Shown here: positions 41,623 through 51,162 of the stretch, piece by piece
How the letters are laid out: the number at the start of each line of letters is the position of its first letter
Position numbering within the stretch: the first letter of the stretch is position 1
Assembly (NCBI GenBank): GCA_903900335.1
Contig: CAIUMP010000016.1
Location: 1 to 51,672 of the forward strand
Length of the DNA: 51,672 bases
From: an uncultured Ignavibacteriota bacterium
GTDB lineage: Bacteria > Bacteroidota > Ignavibacteria > Palsa-1295
Direction of reading: 5' to 3'
Position numbers and translations under genes: made by a program
The notes under the pieces: generated by a model
Told to the model about the DNA's origin: nothing
The model's input: the letters and a program-made list of their open reading frames with translations, nothing else
The model's database searches: none

Positions 41623-44268
41623 TTACTCGCCAATCACCACTTTGCCTTCACTCTTTGCAGCGTTGGATGAGAGGCGGTAGAAGTACACTCCCCGTGGCAG
41701 CGTAGAAGCATCGATCTTCGTCATTGAATCCACGGTCATGCTTAGTACCCGATGGCCCAGTATGTCTTCGATCTCCAAATGAACGGGCGAGCTCCAACTC
41801 GATGGAATGGAAGCACGTAGGAATCTGCCGCCATCTAGTTCGAGGAGTCGCGCTGGTTCTAGCACTGAGTAGTCGATCGCAACATCGGCGCACGCGCCAG
41901 TACCGGAAAGCACGGCATCTTTGCGTCCTGCTTCCCGACTTCGTGCATGAATCCCGGATAGCTGGAAGCTGCATAAGCTTGGGGTGTATCGCACATTGAG
42001 ATACGTAGTCTCACCGTGCTGAAGCACGAGGGGGTTCTGCGAGCTTATGGTATTCTCTACAAGGAATGCCGAGCTATCCGCCCAAATACTATCAATAGTT
42101 ACAAGGGCAGCATCCGATGTATTGACGGCCTTGACGCCCAGCGTACCGCTCGATGGGCTCTCAACTGCGTTACCAACCTGCACGGTCCCAAAGTCGAAAT
42201 TCGTAAGATGGAAATCTCCTGTGGAGCCCGTTGCTCGCATTACAGCGGATTGCAGTATGCAAGTATCGCCAAATTGAATCCCCGCCCAGTAAAGCTTCGC
42301 AAGTTTAGGAATGAGCATCACCTGGAAGGTGCGGGTCTCACCTGGAGCCAGCGGACTGGTATCCGGACTTACGATTGAAAAACCACTTGTGTCTCCTCCA
42401 TACAAGCGAAGTATAGTGAACGGGAACGGAGTGGTGCCTATGTTGCGGAGCGTGTCGAACCGGACGATAGGTGTACTGCTGGCTACGTCAACATACCCAA
42501 AGTCTTGAGAAACAGGCCGGATCGTCGCAAGACGCGGTTCAAATGTGCTCACGATAGTTGCCCTATTCCCCGCGAAATCGAATGCGGAGGCTTGCATGTA
42601 GGCCTCTCGAGTGCTGTCTTTGACGTGCATCGTGTAGTACCCACCGGAAAGTCCGCCACCATCAACCCAATTGCCATCCCGTCCATACGTCATGTTCCAA
42701 AGCGTGTCGAGTCTGATATAGTCGAGAGCACTGCCTGAGATTCCACTGTCCACAATGTCGATGCGATCCTCAAAGCAAAGACCACTGGGTCTGACGATTG
42801 GCGGTGTGCCATCCAGCGAGCCGAACGTAGCAGTCGGCATAAAGCCAGTCATAGCAAAGGATTCGCCGGTTCCGTACCCATAGCAGGTGACACCGACGGG
42901 AGAGCTTGACGTGACGATGTGCGTTCCACCAGTCAACCCCGTTATCCTATACATTGAATGACTGGGGTCCACTGTAAGCGAGGGGTAAGTGCTGATTTGC
43001 CGCGAGTCGATCGTAGTACTATTAACCGCCGAGCTGTTGACAATAAGATTGACGTACTCTGTGTAACCGGTGAGTCCTGGCGTTTGAAAGACGACGGTAT
43101 CCAGCCAGAGTGCTGAGGCTTCAAGGATCAACTCGGCGGGATCACCGCTGGTGTTCGATGCGCCGGCATAGGTTGAACTGTTGATGTACTGTACGATCCA
43201 GAATGGATCACTGCTCTCCCACCGGCTTGGTGCTTCCACTTTGCTGGTCCATGCATGGTCGTATGGCTTCGCGAGAGTTGTTACGAGATTGTATGTCCCG
43301 GTAGAATCCATCCGGCTGATCGTCTGGTTTGGCACCGTACCGATCATGAGAAAGGTGCTTCGTGCCTTCAATCCTGGCAGAACGAAAGGTGCGGAGAAAT
43401 ATGTGGTACCCCACGTGCGAACAGGTGCCATCATTTCACACACGTGATCGGGAGCATCGAAGGACATGGGTATTCCAGGTTGTTGTGATCCTGCAGCAAC
43501 CCCGATGGATGCGGAAGCACTGACAACTGTGCCTGTAAAATCGAAATTGATCGAATCCGTCGCTGGCATGGTCTTGAACTGAACGACATCCCCTGCATTC
43601 ACCATGACCGTGAAGGGGATGTTCTTCGCATGGGCCACGGTGTAATTTCCGGAGCCATCCTTCGGGCCGCGAATGGCAGCGGTTGGTGTGATCGTGACGA
43701 GCGTATTATCGAGATCTGAGACGATATTGAACTCGCACGGGAAGTCACCGCTTGAGGAATTGCGATAGAACGCGTTGTAGGCCGCCACGACATAATCGGA
43801 ACCCCACCCAATTGTTGGTGGGATGTACATACCATCTCCAGAGCCGGTAGAGTGCGAAACAAGATTACAGCAGAGATCCGCCGCCGTGTCCCAAACATGG
43901 ATAGCTTTTGCACTTGTGTCCGTGTAGGATGGTATCGAATACGTCGCAGTTTTGTACGCAAGTAGTGTGAGCTGCTTCACTGAGGTGCCAGGCACTGCTA
44001 TCTGTACGGTAGTCTTCTTCGTAGCGGTGACATACAAAGTGTAGGTCCGCGACGGGTCGGAGCTAATGGGTACAGGGCTGAACCAGAACTCCCTTCCGAG
44101 CTGCGGGGGCACCTGATTTAGGGTAGAAACAGAGTGCAGTATTCTGCCTGTCTGAGCCTTCGTGTGAGTGGCAAAAGAAACGATGGAGACACAGAATGCG
44201 AGCGTCATTGACAACCACATCCATCGCGATCTGAATTTTTGCACGGCCTGCTTAAAGTTGGTACACAT
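41623..44268 (-). CDS. Large T9SS cargo protein with IgGFc-binding-like region
   Basis: An 881-residue exported protein. The start at 44268 gives an export signal (WLSMTLAFCVSIVSFATHT then KAQ); longer frames do not. Residues about 60-370 resemble the IgGFc-binding N-terminal domain family (YVVAAYNAFYRNSSSGDFPC, EFNIVSDLDNTLVTITPTAA). From about 575 a HYDIN-like choice-of-anchor-D segment appears (FSIVSPDTSPLAPGETRTFQ). The end (VHLEIEDILGHRVLSM, ASTLPRGVYFYRLSS, GKVVIGE) is a type A T9SS sorting domain. It is thus expected at the outer surface. Function unknown. Confidence 0.83.
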   Translation of the reverse strand: MCTNFKQAVQKFRSRWMWLSMTLAFCVSIVSFATHTKAQTGRILHSVSTLNQVPPQLGREFWFSPVPISSDPSRTYTLYVTATKKTTVQIAVPGTSVKQLTLLAYKTATYSIPSYTDTSAKAIHVWDTAADLCCNLVSHSTGSGDGMYIPPTIGWGSDYVVAAYNAFYRNSSSGDFPCEFNIVSDLDNTLVTITPTAAIRGPKDGSGNYTVAHAKNIPFTVMVNAGDVVQFKTMPATDSINFDFTGTVVSASASIGVAAGSQQPGIPMSFDAPDHVCEMMAPVRTWGTTYFSAPFVLPGLKARSTFLMIGTVPNQTISRMDSTGTYNLVTTLAKPYDHAWTSKVEAPSRWESSDPFWIVQYINSSTYAGASNTSGDPAELILEASALWLDTVVFQTPGLTGYTEYVNLIVNSSAVNSTTIDSRQISTYPSLTVDPSHSMYRITGLTGGTHIVTSSSPVGVTCYGYGTGESFAMTGFMPTATFGSLDGTPPIVRPSGLCFEDRIDIVDSGISGSALDYIRLDTLWNMTYGRDGNWVDGGGLSGGYYTMHVKDSTREAYMQASAFDFAGNRATIVSTFEPRLATIRPVSQDFGYVDVASSTPIVRFDTLRNIGTTPFPFTILRLYGGDTSGFSIVSPDTSPLAPGETRTFQVMLIPKLAKLYWAGIQFGDTCILQSAVMRATGSTGDFHLTNFDFGTVQVGNAVESPSSGTLGVKAVNTSDAALVTIDSIWADSSAFLVENTISSQNPLVLQHGETTYLNVRYTPSLCSFQLSGIHARSREAGRKDAVLSGTGACADVAIDYSVLEPARLLELDGGRFLRASIPSSWSSPVHLEIEDILGHRVLSMTVDSMTKIDASTLPRGVYFYRLSSNAAKSEGKVVIGE

Positions 44269-44662
44269 GAATGAAGACGTTTGCTGAATCGAAACAACTA
44301 GGGTGATACTCTTTTGCTGGCTTCTACTGCGAGCGCGAGAGACACGGAACACCACTGCTCACAAGAGCGACACCCAGCGATGGCTGGAAGTTACAGCGTT
44401 GAAGTTGAAAAGGAACGCGTCACTTCGGAAATCACAAAATCGAACACGCGGACTCAGAAGAAGTGCCCAGCATTTCTCAACGTTCCTCAAACCCAGGTCG
44501 TAAACTTTTACAAGATTCAGCGTTCGTAGTGAATTCCATGCATGCTGCCACTCTGTTGTTCATTAATTTTTAGCCTGAACCGAACCGGATTCATCTGAGT
44601 TTTCGCAAACCCACCTAAATAATAGTATCTACTCTTTCTCACAAATTGCTTTTCTAATCGTA
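44269..44662. other. Divergent intergenic region, no gene seen
   Basis: This 394-base gap separates the minus-strand T9SS gene from the plus-strand OmpA/TSP3 gene and must hold both promoters. No exact -7 box is found; TACTCTTTC at about 44631 is weakly similar. A frame of 71 codons at 44314-44529 lacks any recognisable feature and is not called. Confidence 0.5.
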
Positions 44663-46234
44663 ATGCACAATAGATTTCTGAAAGCTACTGCCCTGTTTTC
44701 ATTGGCCTCCTTACGGTTTATTTCTCAACTATATGCCCAAAAGGCACCGGTTTGGGCGGTTGGCCTCGGTGGCGGCGCGTCTTTCGGAGTAAACGAGTCC
44801 CATGACCGAAATCTGGGCGCGATGGCTCGCATTTACGGTCTCTGGCAGCGAGGCTTCGACGATCTCCTAACGCCGGAATTTGGCATTGGCCAGACAATGA
44901 ATGCCAGCACCAACAGCGGTGGCTATTCTGATTATAAGACGACGATGATCCCGTTCGATTTCCGTCTGCGACTTACGCCGCTTGGCGATGCGGACTGGTC
45001 CCCATACATCTACGCAGGAGTAGGCGGAGTCAGTTGGAATGTGACGGAAGAAGCATACAATAAAGCGGTAGACGCAAAACAGACCGGTGTGGGTCTTTTC
45101 ATTCCGGTGGGCGCTGGGCTCTATCATAGGTTCAGCAATAGCTGGGGGGCGGAGCTCTCGCTGGGCGCCAATGCTTCGTTCACTGACGATCTGAACGATG
45201 TCCATGACAACAAGAATGATGGTTGGTGGCACGGGATGATCGGCATTATGTATCAATTCGACAATGGCTCGAACGATGCCGATGGAGACGGTCTCACCGA
45301 CGCGCAGGAAATCCTTCTGGGTACTGATCCGTACAATCGGGATACCGACGGGGACGGGCTCAGCGACGGGGAGGAAGTGAACATCTATCACACTGACCCC
45401 CTGAAAGCCGATACGGATGGAGATGGCCTGAACGATGGCGATGAAATTCACAAGTATCACACCGACCCACTCAAAGCCGATACCGATGGTGACGGGCTCA
45501 AGGATGGCGCAGAGATCCTGACCTACCACACGGACGCGCTTAAGCCCGACACAGACGGTGACGGCCTGAATGATGGCGAAGAGGTCAATACGTATCACAC
45601 CGACCCGCTCAAGGCAGATACAGATGGGGACGGATTGAAGGATGGGGAAGAAGTACAAAAGTATCACACCGATCCGCTCAAGGCCGATACCGATGGGGAC
45701 GGGCTAAGCGACGGTGATGAAGTTCTGAAATACCACACCAACCCACTCAAAGCAGACACCGATGGCGGCGGCGTTGACGATGGAACAGAAGTACGTCGTG
45801 GTACGAATCCGCTCGACGCAAGCGATGACATTGCGAAAAAGGTCGAGGCTCCGGCACCTGTTCCGAACAATGAACTCGATCTCGGAAAAGCTGGCAGCGC
45901 AATCACGCTCGAAGGAATTGAATTCGATGTTGCAAAAGCGACGATTCGTCCGAGCTCAGAGACATCGCTTCAGAAAGCGCTTACCACCCTTCAAAAGCAT
46001 CCCGATCTTACCGTTGAAGTTCGCGGAAATACGGACAACTCCGGTAAGCGTGCTGTGAACATGAAGCTTTCGCAGGACCGTGCGGATGCCGTTAAAAAGT
46101 GGTTGGTCGATCACGGCATTGCCGGCGGGCGGATGACGAGCAAGGGCCTCGGACCAGACAATCCGGTAGCACCCAATGACACCCCGGCAAACAAGCAAAA
46201 GAACCGGCGAATTGAATTTGTGAGAACGAACTAA
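44663..46234 (+). CDS. OmpA-family outer-membrane protein with thrombospondin type 3 repeats
   Basis: A 523-residue protein. A signal peptide covers about residues 1-25 ([20 protein letters not shown] then AQ). Residues 27-205 form an N-terminal barrel-like region. About residues 206-395 contain seven or so calcium-binding TSP3-type repeats of 23 residues, [23 protein letters not shown]. The last 120 residues are an OmpA C-terminal domain that binds peptidoglycan ([31 protein letters not shown]). It probably links the outer membrane to the cell wall, with the TSP3 array as a calcium-stiffened spacer. Confidence 0.93.
   Translation: MHNRFLKATALFSLASLRFISQLYAQKAPVWAVGLGGGASFGVNESHDRNLGAMARIYGLWQRGFDDLLTPEFGIGQTMNASTNSGGYSDYKTTMIPFDFRLRLTPLGDADWSPYIYAGVGGVSWNVTEEAYNKAVDAKQTGVGLFIPVGAGLYHRFSNSWGAELSLGANASFTDDLNDVHDNKNDGWWHGMIGIMYQFDNGSNDADGDGLTDAQEILLGTDPYNRDTDGDGLSDGEEVNIYHTDPLKADTDGDGLNDGDEIHKYHTDPLKADTDGDGLKDGAEILTYHTDALKPDTDGDGLNDGEEVNTYHTDPLKADTDGDGLKDGEEVQKYHTDPLKADTDGDGLSDGDEVLKYHTNPLKADTDGGGVDDGTEVRRGTNPLDASDDIAKKVEAPAPVPNNELDLGKAGSAITLEGIEFDVAKATIRPSSETSLQKALTTLQKHPDLTVEVRGNTDNSGKRAVNMKLSQDRADAVKKWLVDHGIAGGRMTSKGLGPDNPVAPNDTPANKQKNRRIEFVRTN
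45340..45790. repeat. 69-bp tandem repeats encoding TSP3-type units
   Basis: The DTDGDGL codons recur every 69 bases over this interval. Units differ in synonymous and a few non-synonymous positions, indicating older duplication than that in the collagen-like array. Confidence 0.85.
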
Positions 46235-46247
46235 ACTTTTCTCACTC

Positions 46248-46288
46248 AAGGCACATTCCAATACGGAATGTGCCTTCATTTTTTTTTC
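46248..46288 (+). terminator. Rho-independent terminator after the OmpA/TSP3 gene
   Basis: A 12-bp perfect stem (AAGGCACATTCC with its complement) around AATAC is followed by a run of nine T. It lies 14 bases after the stop at 46234 and ends 21 bases before the mscL start, so mscL must have its own promoter or rely on read-through. Confidence 0.88.
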
Positions 46289-46308
46289 AATACTAACTTC
46301 TGAACAAG

Positions 46309-46710
46309 ATGGGAATGATCAAGGAATTCAAAGAATTCGCGTCCAAGGGAAGCGTGATTGATCTGGCAGTCGGTGTGATCATCGGCGGTGCCATCGGCAA
46401 GGTAGTCTCTTCGTTGGTGGATGATGTCATCATGCCGCCGATCGGAATGCTGATGAGTGGCGTGGACTTCAGTGACCTTTCGCTGACTCTGAAGGCGGCC
46501 GTTGGAGAGGAACCAGCGGTCTTGATCCGTTATGGTGCTTTCCTTAATACCGTCATAACGTTTCTGATCGTCGCGGTATGTATCTTCATGCTCCTGAAGG
46601 TGGTCAATGGGATGCGCAAGCGGAACGAGACTCCGCCAGCACCGCCGGCGGGCCCAACCAAAGAAGAGGTCCTACTTACGGAGATCCGCGACGCGTTGCG
46701 CGCGAAGTAG
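46309..46710 (+). CDS. mscL: Large-conductance mechanosensitive channel
   Basis: A 133-residue MscL that opens under membrane tension to release solutes during osmotic downshock. It shows the N-terminal amphipathic helix ([20 protein letters not shown]), TM1 with [21 protein letters not shown]2 ([20 protein letters not shown]) and the C-terminal helical bundle ([16 protein letters not shown]). ATG 46309 is used; ATG 46315 (MIKEF) is also possible. It is preceded by the terminator at 46248 and followed by a hairpin shared with ftsK. Confidence 0.95.
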   Translation: MGMIKEFKEFASKGSVIDLAVGVIIGGAIGKVVSSLVDDVIMPPIGMLMSGVDFSDLSLTLKAAVGEEPAVLIRYGAFLNTVITFLIVAVCIFMLLKVVNGMRKRNETPPAPPAGPTKEEVLLTEIRDALRAK

Positions 46711-46734
46711 CGTAAGAGAATCTTACTCCACGTG

Positions 46735-46772
46735 GAAGCGCCTCTGAACGATTCTTCGTCCAGAGGCGCTTC
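46735..46772. terminator. Hairpin between convergent mscL and ftsK
   Basis: GAAGCGCCTCTG and its complement pair perfectly over 12 bp around a 14-base loop. It sits 24 bases after mscL and about 72 bases from the ftsK stop. The T-run is weak on both strands; a bidirectional terminator is likely but not certain. Confidence 0.6.
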
Positions 46773-46844
46773 TTGAGATCATATTGAATTGGAATCCTAG
46801 CCAATTTCTCGATTGGATTGGAAACCGACCGTGTAAAGCTGCTT

Positions 46845-49800
46845 TTATCGAAGCCCTTCGAGAACCACCTGTAGCTCTGCCTCGCTTTCGCACAAAACCT
46901 GCCTCGCCTTCGATCCATCGAATGCACCGACAATCCCCGCTTGCTCAAGCTCATCGACAATTCTCGCTGCGCGAGAGTAGCCAACTTTGAGGCGGCGCTG
47001 CAATAGCGATACACTCCCCTGCTGATGTCGAACAATGATCTGCGCTGCATCCGCAAAAAGCGGGTCGCGTGGGTCCTCTTCTCCATCCCATCCACCGCCG
47101 CCACTGCTCTCCTTGCCGCGCAGGGAAGGCAGCGTCCACGGACGTGAGTAGCTGAGCTTGTCGCCTTCCTGATCGGCCACTGCGTCGATGATCGCTTCGA
47201 CTTCTTCGGTTGAAATGAAAGGAGATTGTAATCGAATCGGTTTCGGTGTGCCGCTCGGCTGATAGAGCATATCGCCGTTGCCGAGTAATTGCTCTGCACC
47301 CATGCCGTCGAGGATGGTGCGTGAATCCACACGCGTCGCAACCTGGAAAGCAATTCGAGCCGGGAAATTCGCTTTGATTACTCCGGTAATGACATCAACG
47401 GATGGGCGTTGCGTAGCAAGGATCAAGTGAATACCCACAGCTCGCGCCATTTGCGCGATGCGGCAGATCGGCTCTTCAATTTCCTTACCCGCTGTGATCA
47501 TGAGATCCGCAAGTTCATCGATCACCACGACGATGTACGGCAAGTGATAGTGCTGCTCTTCTTGCGTGGAGCGCAGCTTGCCTTGCGCTACCTTGATGTT
47601 GTAATCCGCCAAAGAGCGTACCGCCGCTTTCGCTAACTTATCATAGCGGCGTTCCATTTCGATCTCGACGGCCTTCAATGCGAGCACCGCATAGGCTGGA
47701 GTCGTTACAATATCCTCGCCCGCTTCTGGAGAAACGATTAGATAATGCTTACGGAGTTTCTTATAAAGTGAAAGCTCAATCTTTTTGGGATCTACTATTA
47801 CAAACTTCACATCCCGCGGAGACTTCGCATACAGCAAGCTCGCAATGATGCCATTGACACCAACCGACTTGCCCGATCCCGTCGCACCCGCGATGAGCAA
47901 ATGCGGCATACGGTTGAGATCATCCACATAGACATCACCGGAGATCGTTTTGCCAAGCGCGAGCGGCAGATTCATCTTCGTGTTGCGGAAGCTCTCGCTT
48001 TCGAGCAGCGGACGAATGCGCACCATCTTCGGTACATCGTTCGGGATTTCAACGCCGATCGTACCGCGCCCCGGAATCGGTGCGATGATACGAATTCCAC
48101 GTGCCTTCATTGCGAGCGCAATATCATCTGTGAGATTCTCAACTCGCGAGACCTTCACGCCTTCGGCTGGCGTGAACTCATACAGTGTAACGACAGGCCC
48201 AGGCGTCACAGTAATATTTTCGATCTCCACACCAAATGTCGCGAGCTTATCGCGGAGCAGTCTTCCCTTCTTCGCAAGCTCTTCGTCGTTGGCGTCTAGT
48301 TCGTCCTTCGGATCCGCAGCTGTGAGAATATCATAGCCTGGATTCCTAAACTTCGTGAGCATCTCCTTATAGGGATTCTCCGGAACGACCGGCTTATCGC
48401 CTTCTTCGAAGAAGAGATCGCTATCTTCGCCAAATGGTGTGAGTAGTGCCTTCTCTGCTTTCAGCGGATCAATGCGCTCGGCGGTCGCAGTTACGAACGC
48501 AATGCTTGGCTCATCAACGACCGAGTGCGGCAGCGCCTCATTTGAGAGTATCTTCTCATCGCCAAGTGCGATCGGTGGCTCGATGATCTTCTTCACTTTC
48601 TTCGCGCGGAACGGCGAGATCATCTCCTCGGAGCTATCAATGTTGCTCTCGGAATCCATCGTATCTACCAATCCCACCGGATTCAGTGTGGACTCGCCGA
48701 TCGGTAGCACCGACGAGGCCTCTGTTGGAAGTGGATTCTCTACAGGAAGAACCATCTCCCTCACTGTGGCCGCTGTAACTGGTGAACTGACCGGAGTCGC
48801 AATCGCAGCGGGGGCTAATACCGTCGGCTTTGTTTCCTCTGGTATCGCGCCGTTCGTCAATCGGCTGAAGCTAACGGAGCGCGAACCGAGACGATCTTTA
48901 TCGCTGCGTGTCAATCTAGGAATCGTAGCCCCGCTTGGTGCTGGGCGCACTTTGAGAAGCGGCTGCCCCGGAATGACTTGCGCCGGTGGTGGAGCAATCT
49001 TCTCCGTAACCGGTACGACTGGCTCTTTCGTGACTTTGCGAATCACGAGCGCGGGCTCCTCCGCGATTGCGGATGAAACTGGTGCTACGGCCGACGCCGA
49101 TACCGCAGCCTCCGCAATCGAAGGCCGCGCTTTGCGCTCTACTGACTTCTCTACAACTGGAGAAACCTTTGACACTGATTCCACCACAGAAACTGTCTCT
49201 CCTTCCATTCCAGGAAGTCCTTCCTCCGCATCTGTTTCAAGTGTGCCGACAATATCCTCCACCACTGGCTCTTCCAACATCGCACGACGCTTTGCCTCCT
49301 CCTCAGCTTCCTCTTCCTCGATACGCTGCTGCTTTGCCAGCGCCTTGGCTTCGCGCTTATCCCCAAACTCGATGATCTTCCTGCGGCTGAACATGACACC
49401 CATCGTCCACCAACTCTTCATGCGGACGAAGGTACGCTCGATGTCGAGATCGATGGAGAAGACCAGCATGATGATGAAAGAGGCCGCATACAGGATGAAT
49501 GCTCCAGCGCCGCCAATCGCCCTCGTAAAGGCAAGCCCGAGGAATGCCCCCACAGAGCCAAACCACTCGCGCGGTAGATCGATGAAGTTCGATGCAGTCC
49601 CCATCGTCGCGCTGAAGAGCACCGCGGTGATGAGGAAGAATGTGGTCGCAAGCGTCAATCGCCGTCGCTGCTTATAGGTGAACTTGAAGAATGCCAGCGA
49701 CCACGCACCGAAAAAGATGGGATAGATGATCGCCGCATATCCGATCGTCTTATTTATGAGCAGATTCGCCAACATCGCGCCAAGCAGACGCAACCAATTG

Positions 49801-50345
49801 TGCACTTGATCTGCATGCGCATTAATGACGGGATCCGTCCCTAAGAATATCGCGGGAATATCCGAGAGCTTCGTCTCAGCATGTGGCGCGTCATCCGGTG
49901 TGTAGCTGACCATCGCGAGCAGCACCAGCAGGGCAGCAACGATACACGCAAAGCCCAGCACTTGTCGCTGCTTCACCAGCGTGTCCGGCTTCTCCTTTGG
50001 CACTTTGAGCGGTAGCGCCATCTGCTCGGCTTCCTGCTTCTTCGCGGACTTTGACTTTCGCGTGCCCTTCCCCTTCGGCGCAGGGGGAACATCTGCGGCG
50101 ACAGGCTCCGGCATCTCGGCCGCACGCTGCTCGGCGATAGCAGCATCTCGGACCTCCTCCGATAAACGCCGCGGCATTGGGCGCGCTGCTCGAAGCGCAA
50201 CCGGCTCGCCATCATCCTCAAAGGGATGCTCATTCAAGAAAGAGCCGCGATCACGCGCTGCCTCAGCAGTGGCGTGTTGCGTCACCGAGCCGTTGCGTGC
50301 GATTCGGATAAAAGGACTTTCGGAGATTTCCAGATTTTGAGGCAT
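46845..50345 (-). CDS. ftsK: DNA translocase FtsK/SpoIIIE
   Basis: A 1166-residue membrane-anchored DNA pump acting in chromosome segregation at division. Four transmembrane segments lie at about residues 130-300. A linker rich in Pro, Ala, Glu and Val follows (about 330-660). The motor spans about 680-1090, with Walker A GATGSGKS at 820-827 and Walker B IVVVIDELADLM. The C-terminal gamma winged helix, which reads KOPS-like polar sequences, is at about 1100-1160 (AQIIVRHQQGSVSLLQRRLK). The length exceeds many Bacteroidota relatives because of the linker. A long plus-strand frame over its middle is a shadow. Confidence 0.95.
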   Translation of the reverse strand: MPQNLEISESPFIRIARNGSVTQHATAEAARDRGSFLNEHPFEDDGEPVALRAARPMPRRLSEEVRDAAIAEQRAAEMPEPVAADVPPAPKGKGTRKSKSAKKQEAEQMALPLKVPKEKPDTLVKQRQVLGFACIVAALLVLLAMVSYTPDDAPHAETKLSDIPAIFLGTDPVINAHADQVHNWLRLLGAMLANLLINKTIGYAAIIYPIFFGAWSLAFFKFTYKQRRRLTLATTFFLITAVLFSATMGTASNFIDLPREWFGSVGAFLGLAFTRAIGGAGAFILYAASFIIMLVFSIDLDIERTFVRMKSWWTMGVMFSRRKIIEFGDKREAKALAKQQRIEEEEAEEEAKRRAMLEEPVVEDIVGTLETDAEEGLPGMEGETVSVVESVSKVSPVVEKSVERKARPSIAEAAVSASAVAPVSSAIAEEPALVIRKVTKEPVVPVTEKIAPPPAQVIPGQPLLKVRPAPSGATIPRLTRSDKDRLGSRSVSFSRLTNGAIPEETKPTVLAPAAIATPVSSPVTAATVREMVLPVENPLPTEASSVLPIGESTLNPVGLVDTMDSESNIDSSEEMISPFRAKKVKKIIEPPIALGDEKILSNEALPHSVVDEPSIAFVTATAERIDPLKAEKALLTPFGEDSDLFFEEGDKPVVPENPYKEMLTKFRNPGYDILTAADPKDELDANDEELAKKGRLLRDKLATFGVEIENITVTPGPVVTLYEFTPAEGVKVSRVENLTDDIALAMKARGIRIIAPIPGRGTIGVEIPNDVPKMVRIRPLLESESFRNTKMNLPLALGKTISGDVYVDDLNRMPHLLIAGATGSGKSVGVNGIIASLLYAKSPRDVKFVIVDPKKIELSLYKKLRKHYLIVSPEAGEDIVTTPAYAVLALKAVEIEMERRYDKLAKAAVRSLADYNIKVAQGKLRSTQEEQHYHLPYIVVVIDELADLMITAGKEIEEPICRIAQMARAVGIHLILATQRPSVDVITGVIKANFPARIAFQVATRVDSRTILDGMGAEQLLGNGDMLYQPSGTPKPIRLQSPFISTEEVEAIIDAVADQEGDKLSYSRPWTLPSLRGKESSGGGGWDGEEDPRDPLFADAAQIIVRHQQGSVSLLQRRLKVGYSRAARIVDELEQAGIVGAFDGSKARQVLCESEAELQVVLEGLR

Positions 50346-51162
50346 CGCTATAAGGACGCGGATATCCTCCGCCGAAGTGCGAGGTTGTCATTCCAATTCT
50401 TCCCGTGGGCGTGGGCGCGCGCACGGATTCCTGAGGCCCGAATGGGTGATAAGTTCATCCACCAACGGCGCTGCGGGGCAGGCAGTCCGAATGGCCTCGG
50501 TGGGTATAAAGGGGGAGAAGTGGGAAAAGGTTCGCCATTTCAACTTCCAATTTTTGCGGAAATTTCACCCAGCTCCGATCCTCTCCTTTCTCCCATTTCT
50601 CGCTGCCGAACATCCTGGAGAAACTCCAATCCCGGTGCGCGTGCAAATGGAAAATTCATCCAACATTTCACGCAGCTCCGCACAACACCACCTCCGGCCC
50701 GCCTTCCCTCAGGCCGCGCGCATCACTTCAAGTTGTGTGATGTAAATTCGCGATTCATGAACTTCTCATATAAATCAACAGCTTACAGCGTTTTGTCTGT
50801 AGGACAGAAAGCGCTTTCCAAAAATATTTTGCTGTTCCCGAACGCGCCAGAAATCTGTAGATAGACGAAGATTTTTTCACCCGGTCTGGTGCATCCTTCA
50901 GCTAGGCTCCTCTCTGCCGTAGGTCGGGCATCCTTGCCCGACTTCTCCCACGCCTAATGTGGGATGAACTCCGAGCAAATCGATAACCCAACAATTTCTT
51001 GATGAATAATTGTAACCGAAGCGACTTTTCGCGTTTCTATTATAGAGAAGTCCGCTGATCGAGAACAAGGCCGGCCGGGCATCTTCGCTCTACACCTAAC
51101 CGTGAACCGGTAGCAGAGCCACGTCGTTGGAGCGTCACACGACTGGAAAGAACGCGAATTGA
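50346..51162. other. Long non-coding stretch upstream of ftsK and the right-edge gene
   Basis: This 817-base region contains the ftsK promoter and the promoter of the right-edge gene. A direct repeat (ATTTCAC-[C/G]-CAGCTCCG) occurs at 50562 and 50665. Imperfect inverted segments (GAGAAGTGGGAAAAGG near 50516 and CCTTTCTCCCATTTCTC near 50585) flank it loosely. A perfect small hairpin lies at 50923-50942. I see no tRNA, no convincing ORF and no exact -7 box. Confidence 0.55.
50923..50942. repeat. Small perfect hairpin (REP-like)
   Basis: GTCGGGCA-TCCT-TGCCCGAC forms an 8-bp perfect stem with a four-base loop, extendable by a G-T and an A-T pair. It lies in the non-coding stretch, far from any gene end, so is more like a dispersed hairpin than a terminator. 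Confidence 0.5.

Noticed and set aside
44314..44529. 71-codon plus-strand frame in the divergent gap
   Set aside because: No hydrophobic or conserved pattern, and it would occupy the promoter region of two genes.
48439..49677. 412-codon plus-strand frame
   Set aside because: It is opposite the ftsK linker; Ser/Thr-rich and without domains.
50226..50864. 212-codon plus-strand frame overlapping the ftsK start
   Set aside because: No recognisable features; crosses the ftsK N-terminus and the non-coding stretch.
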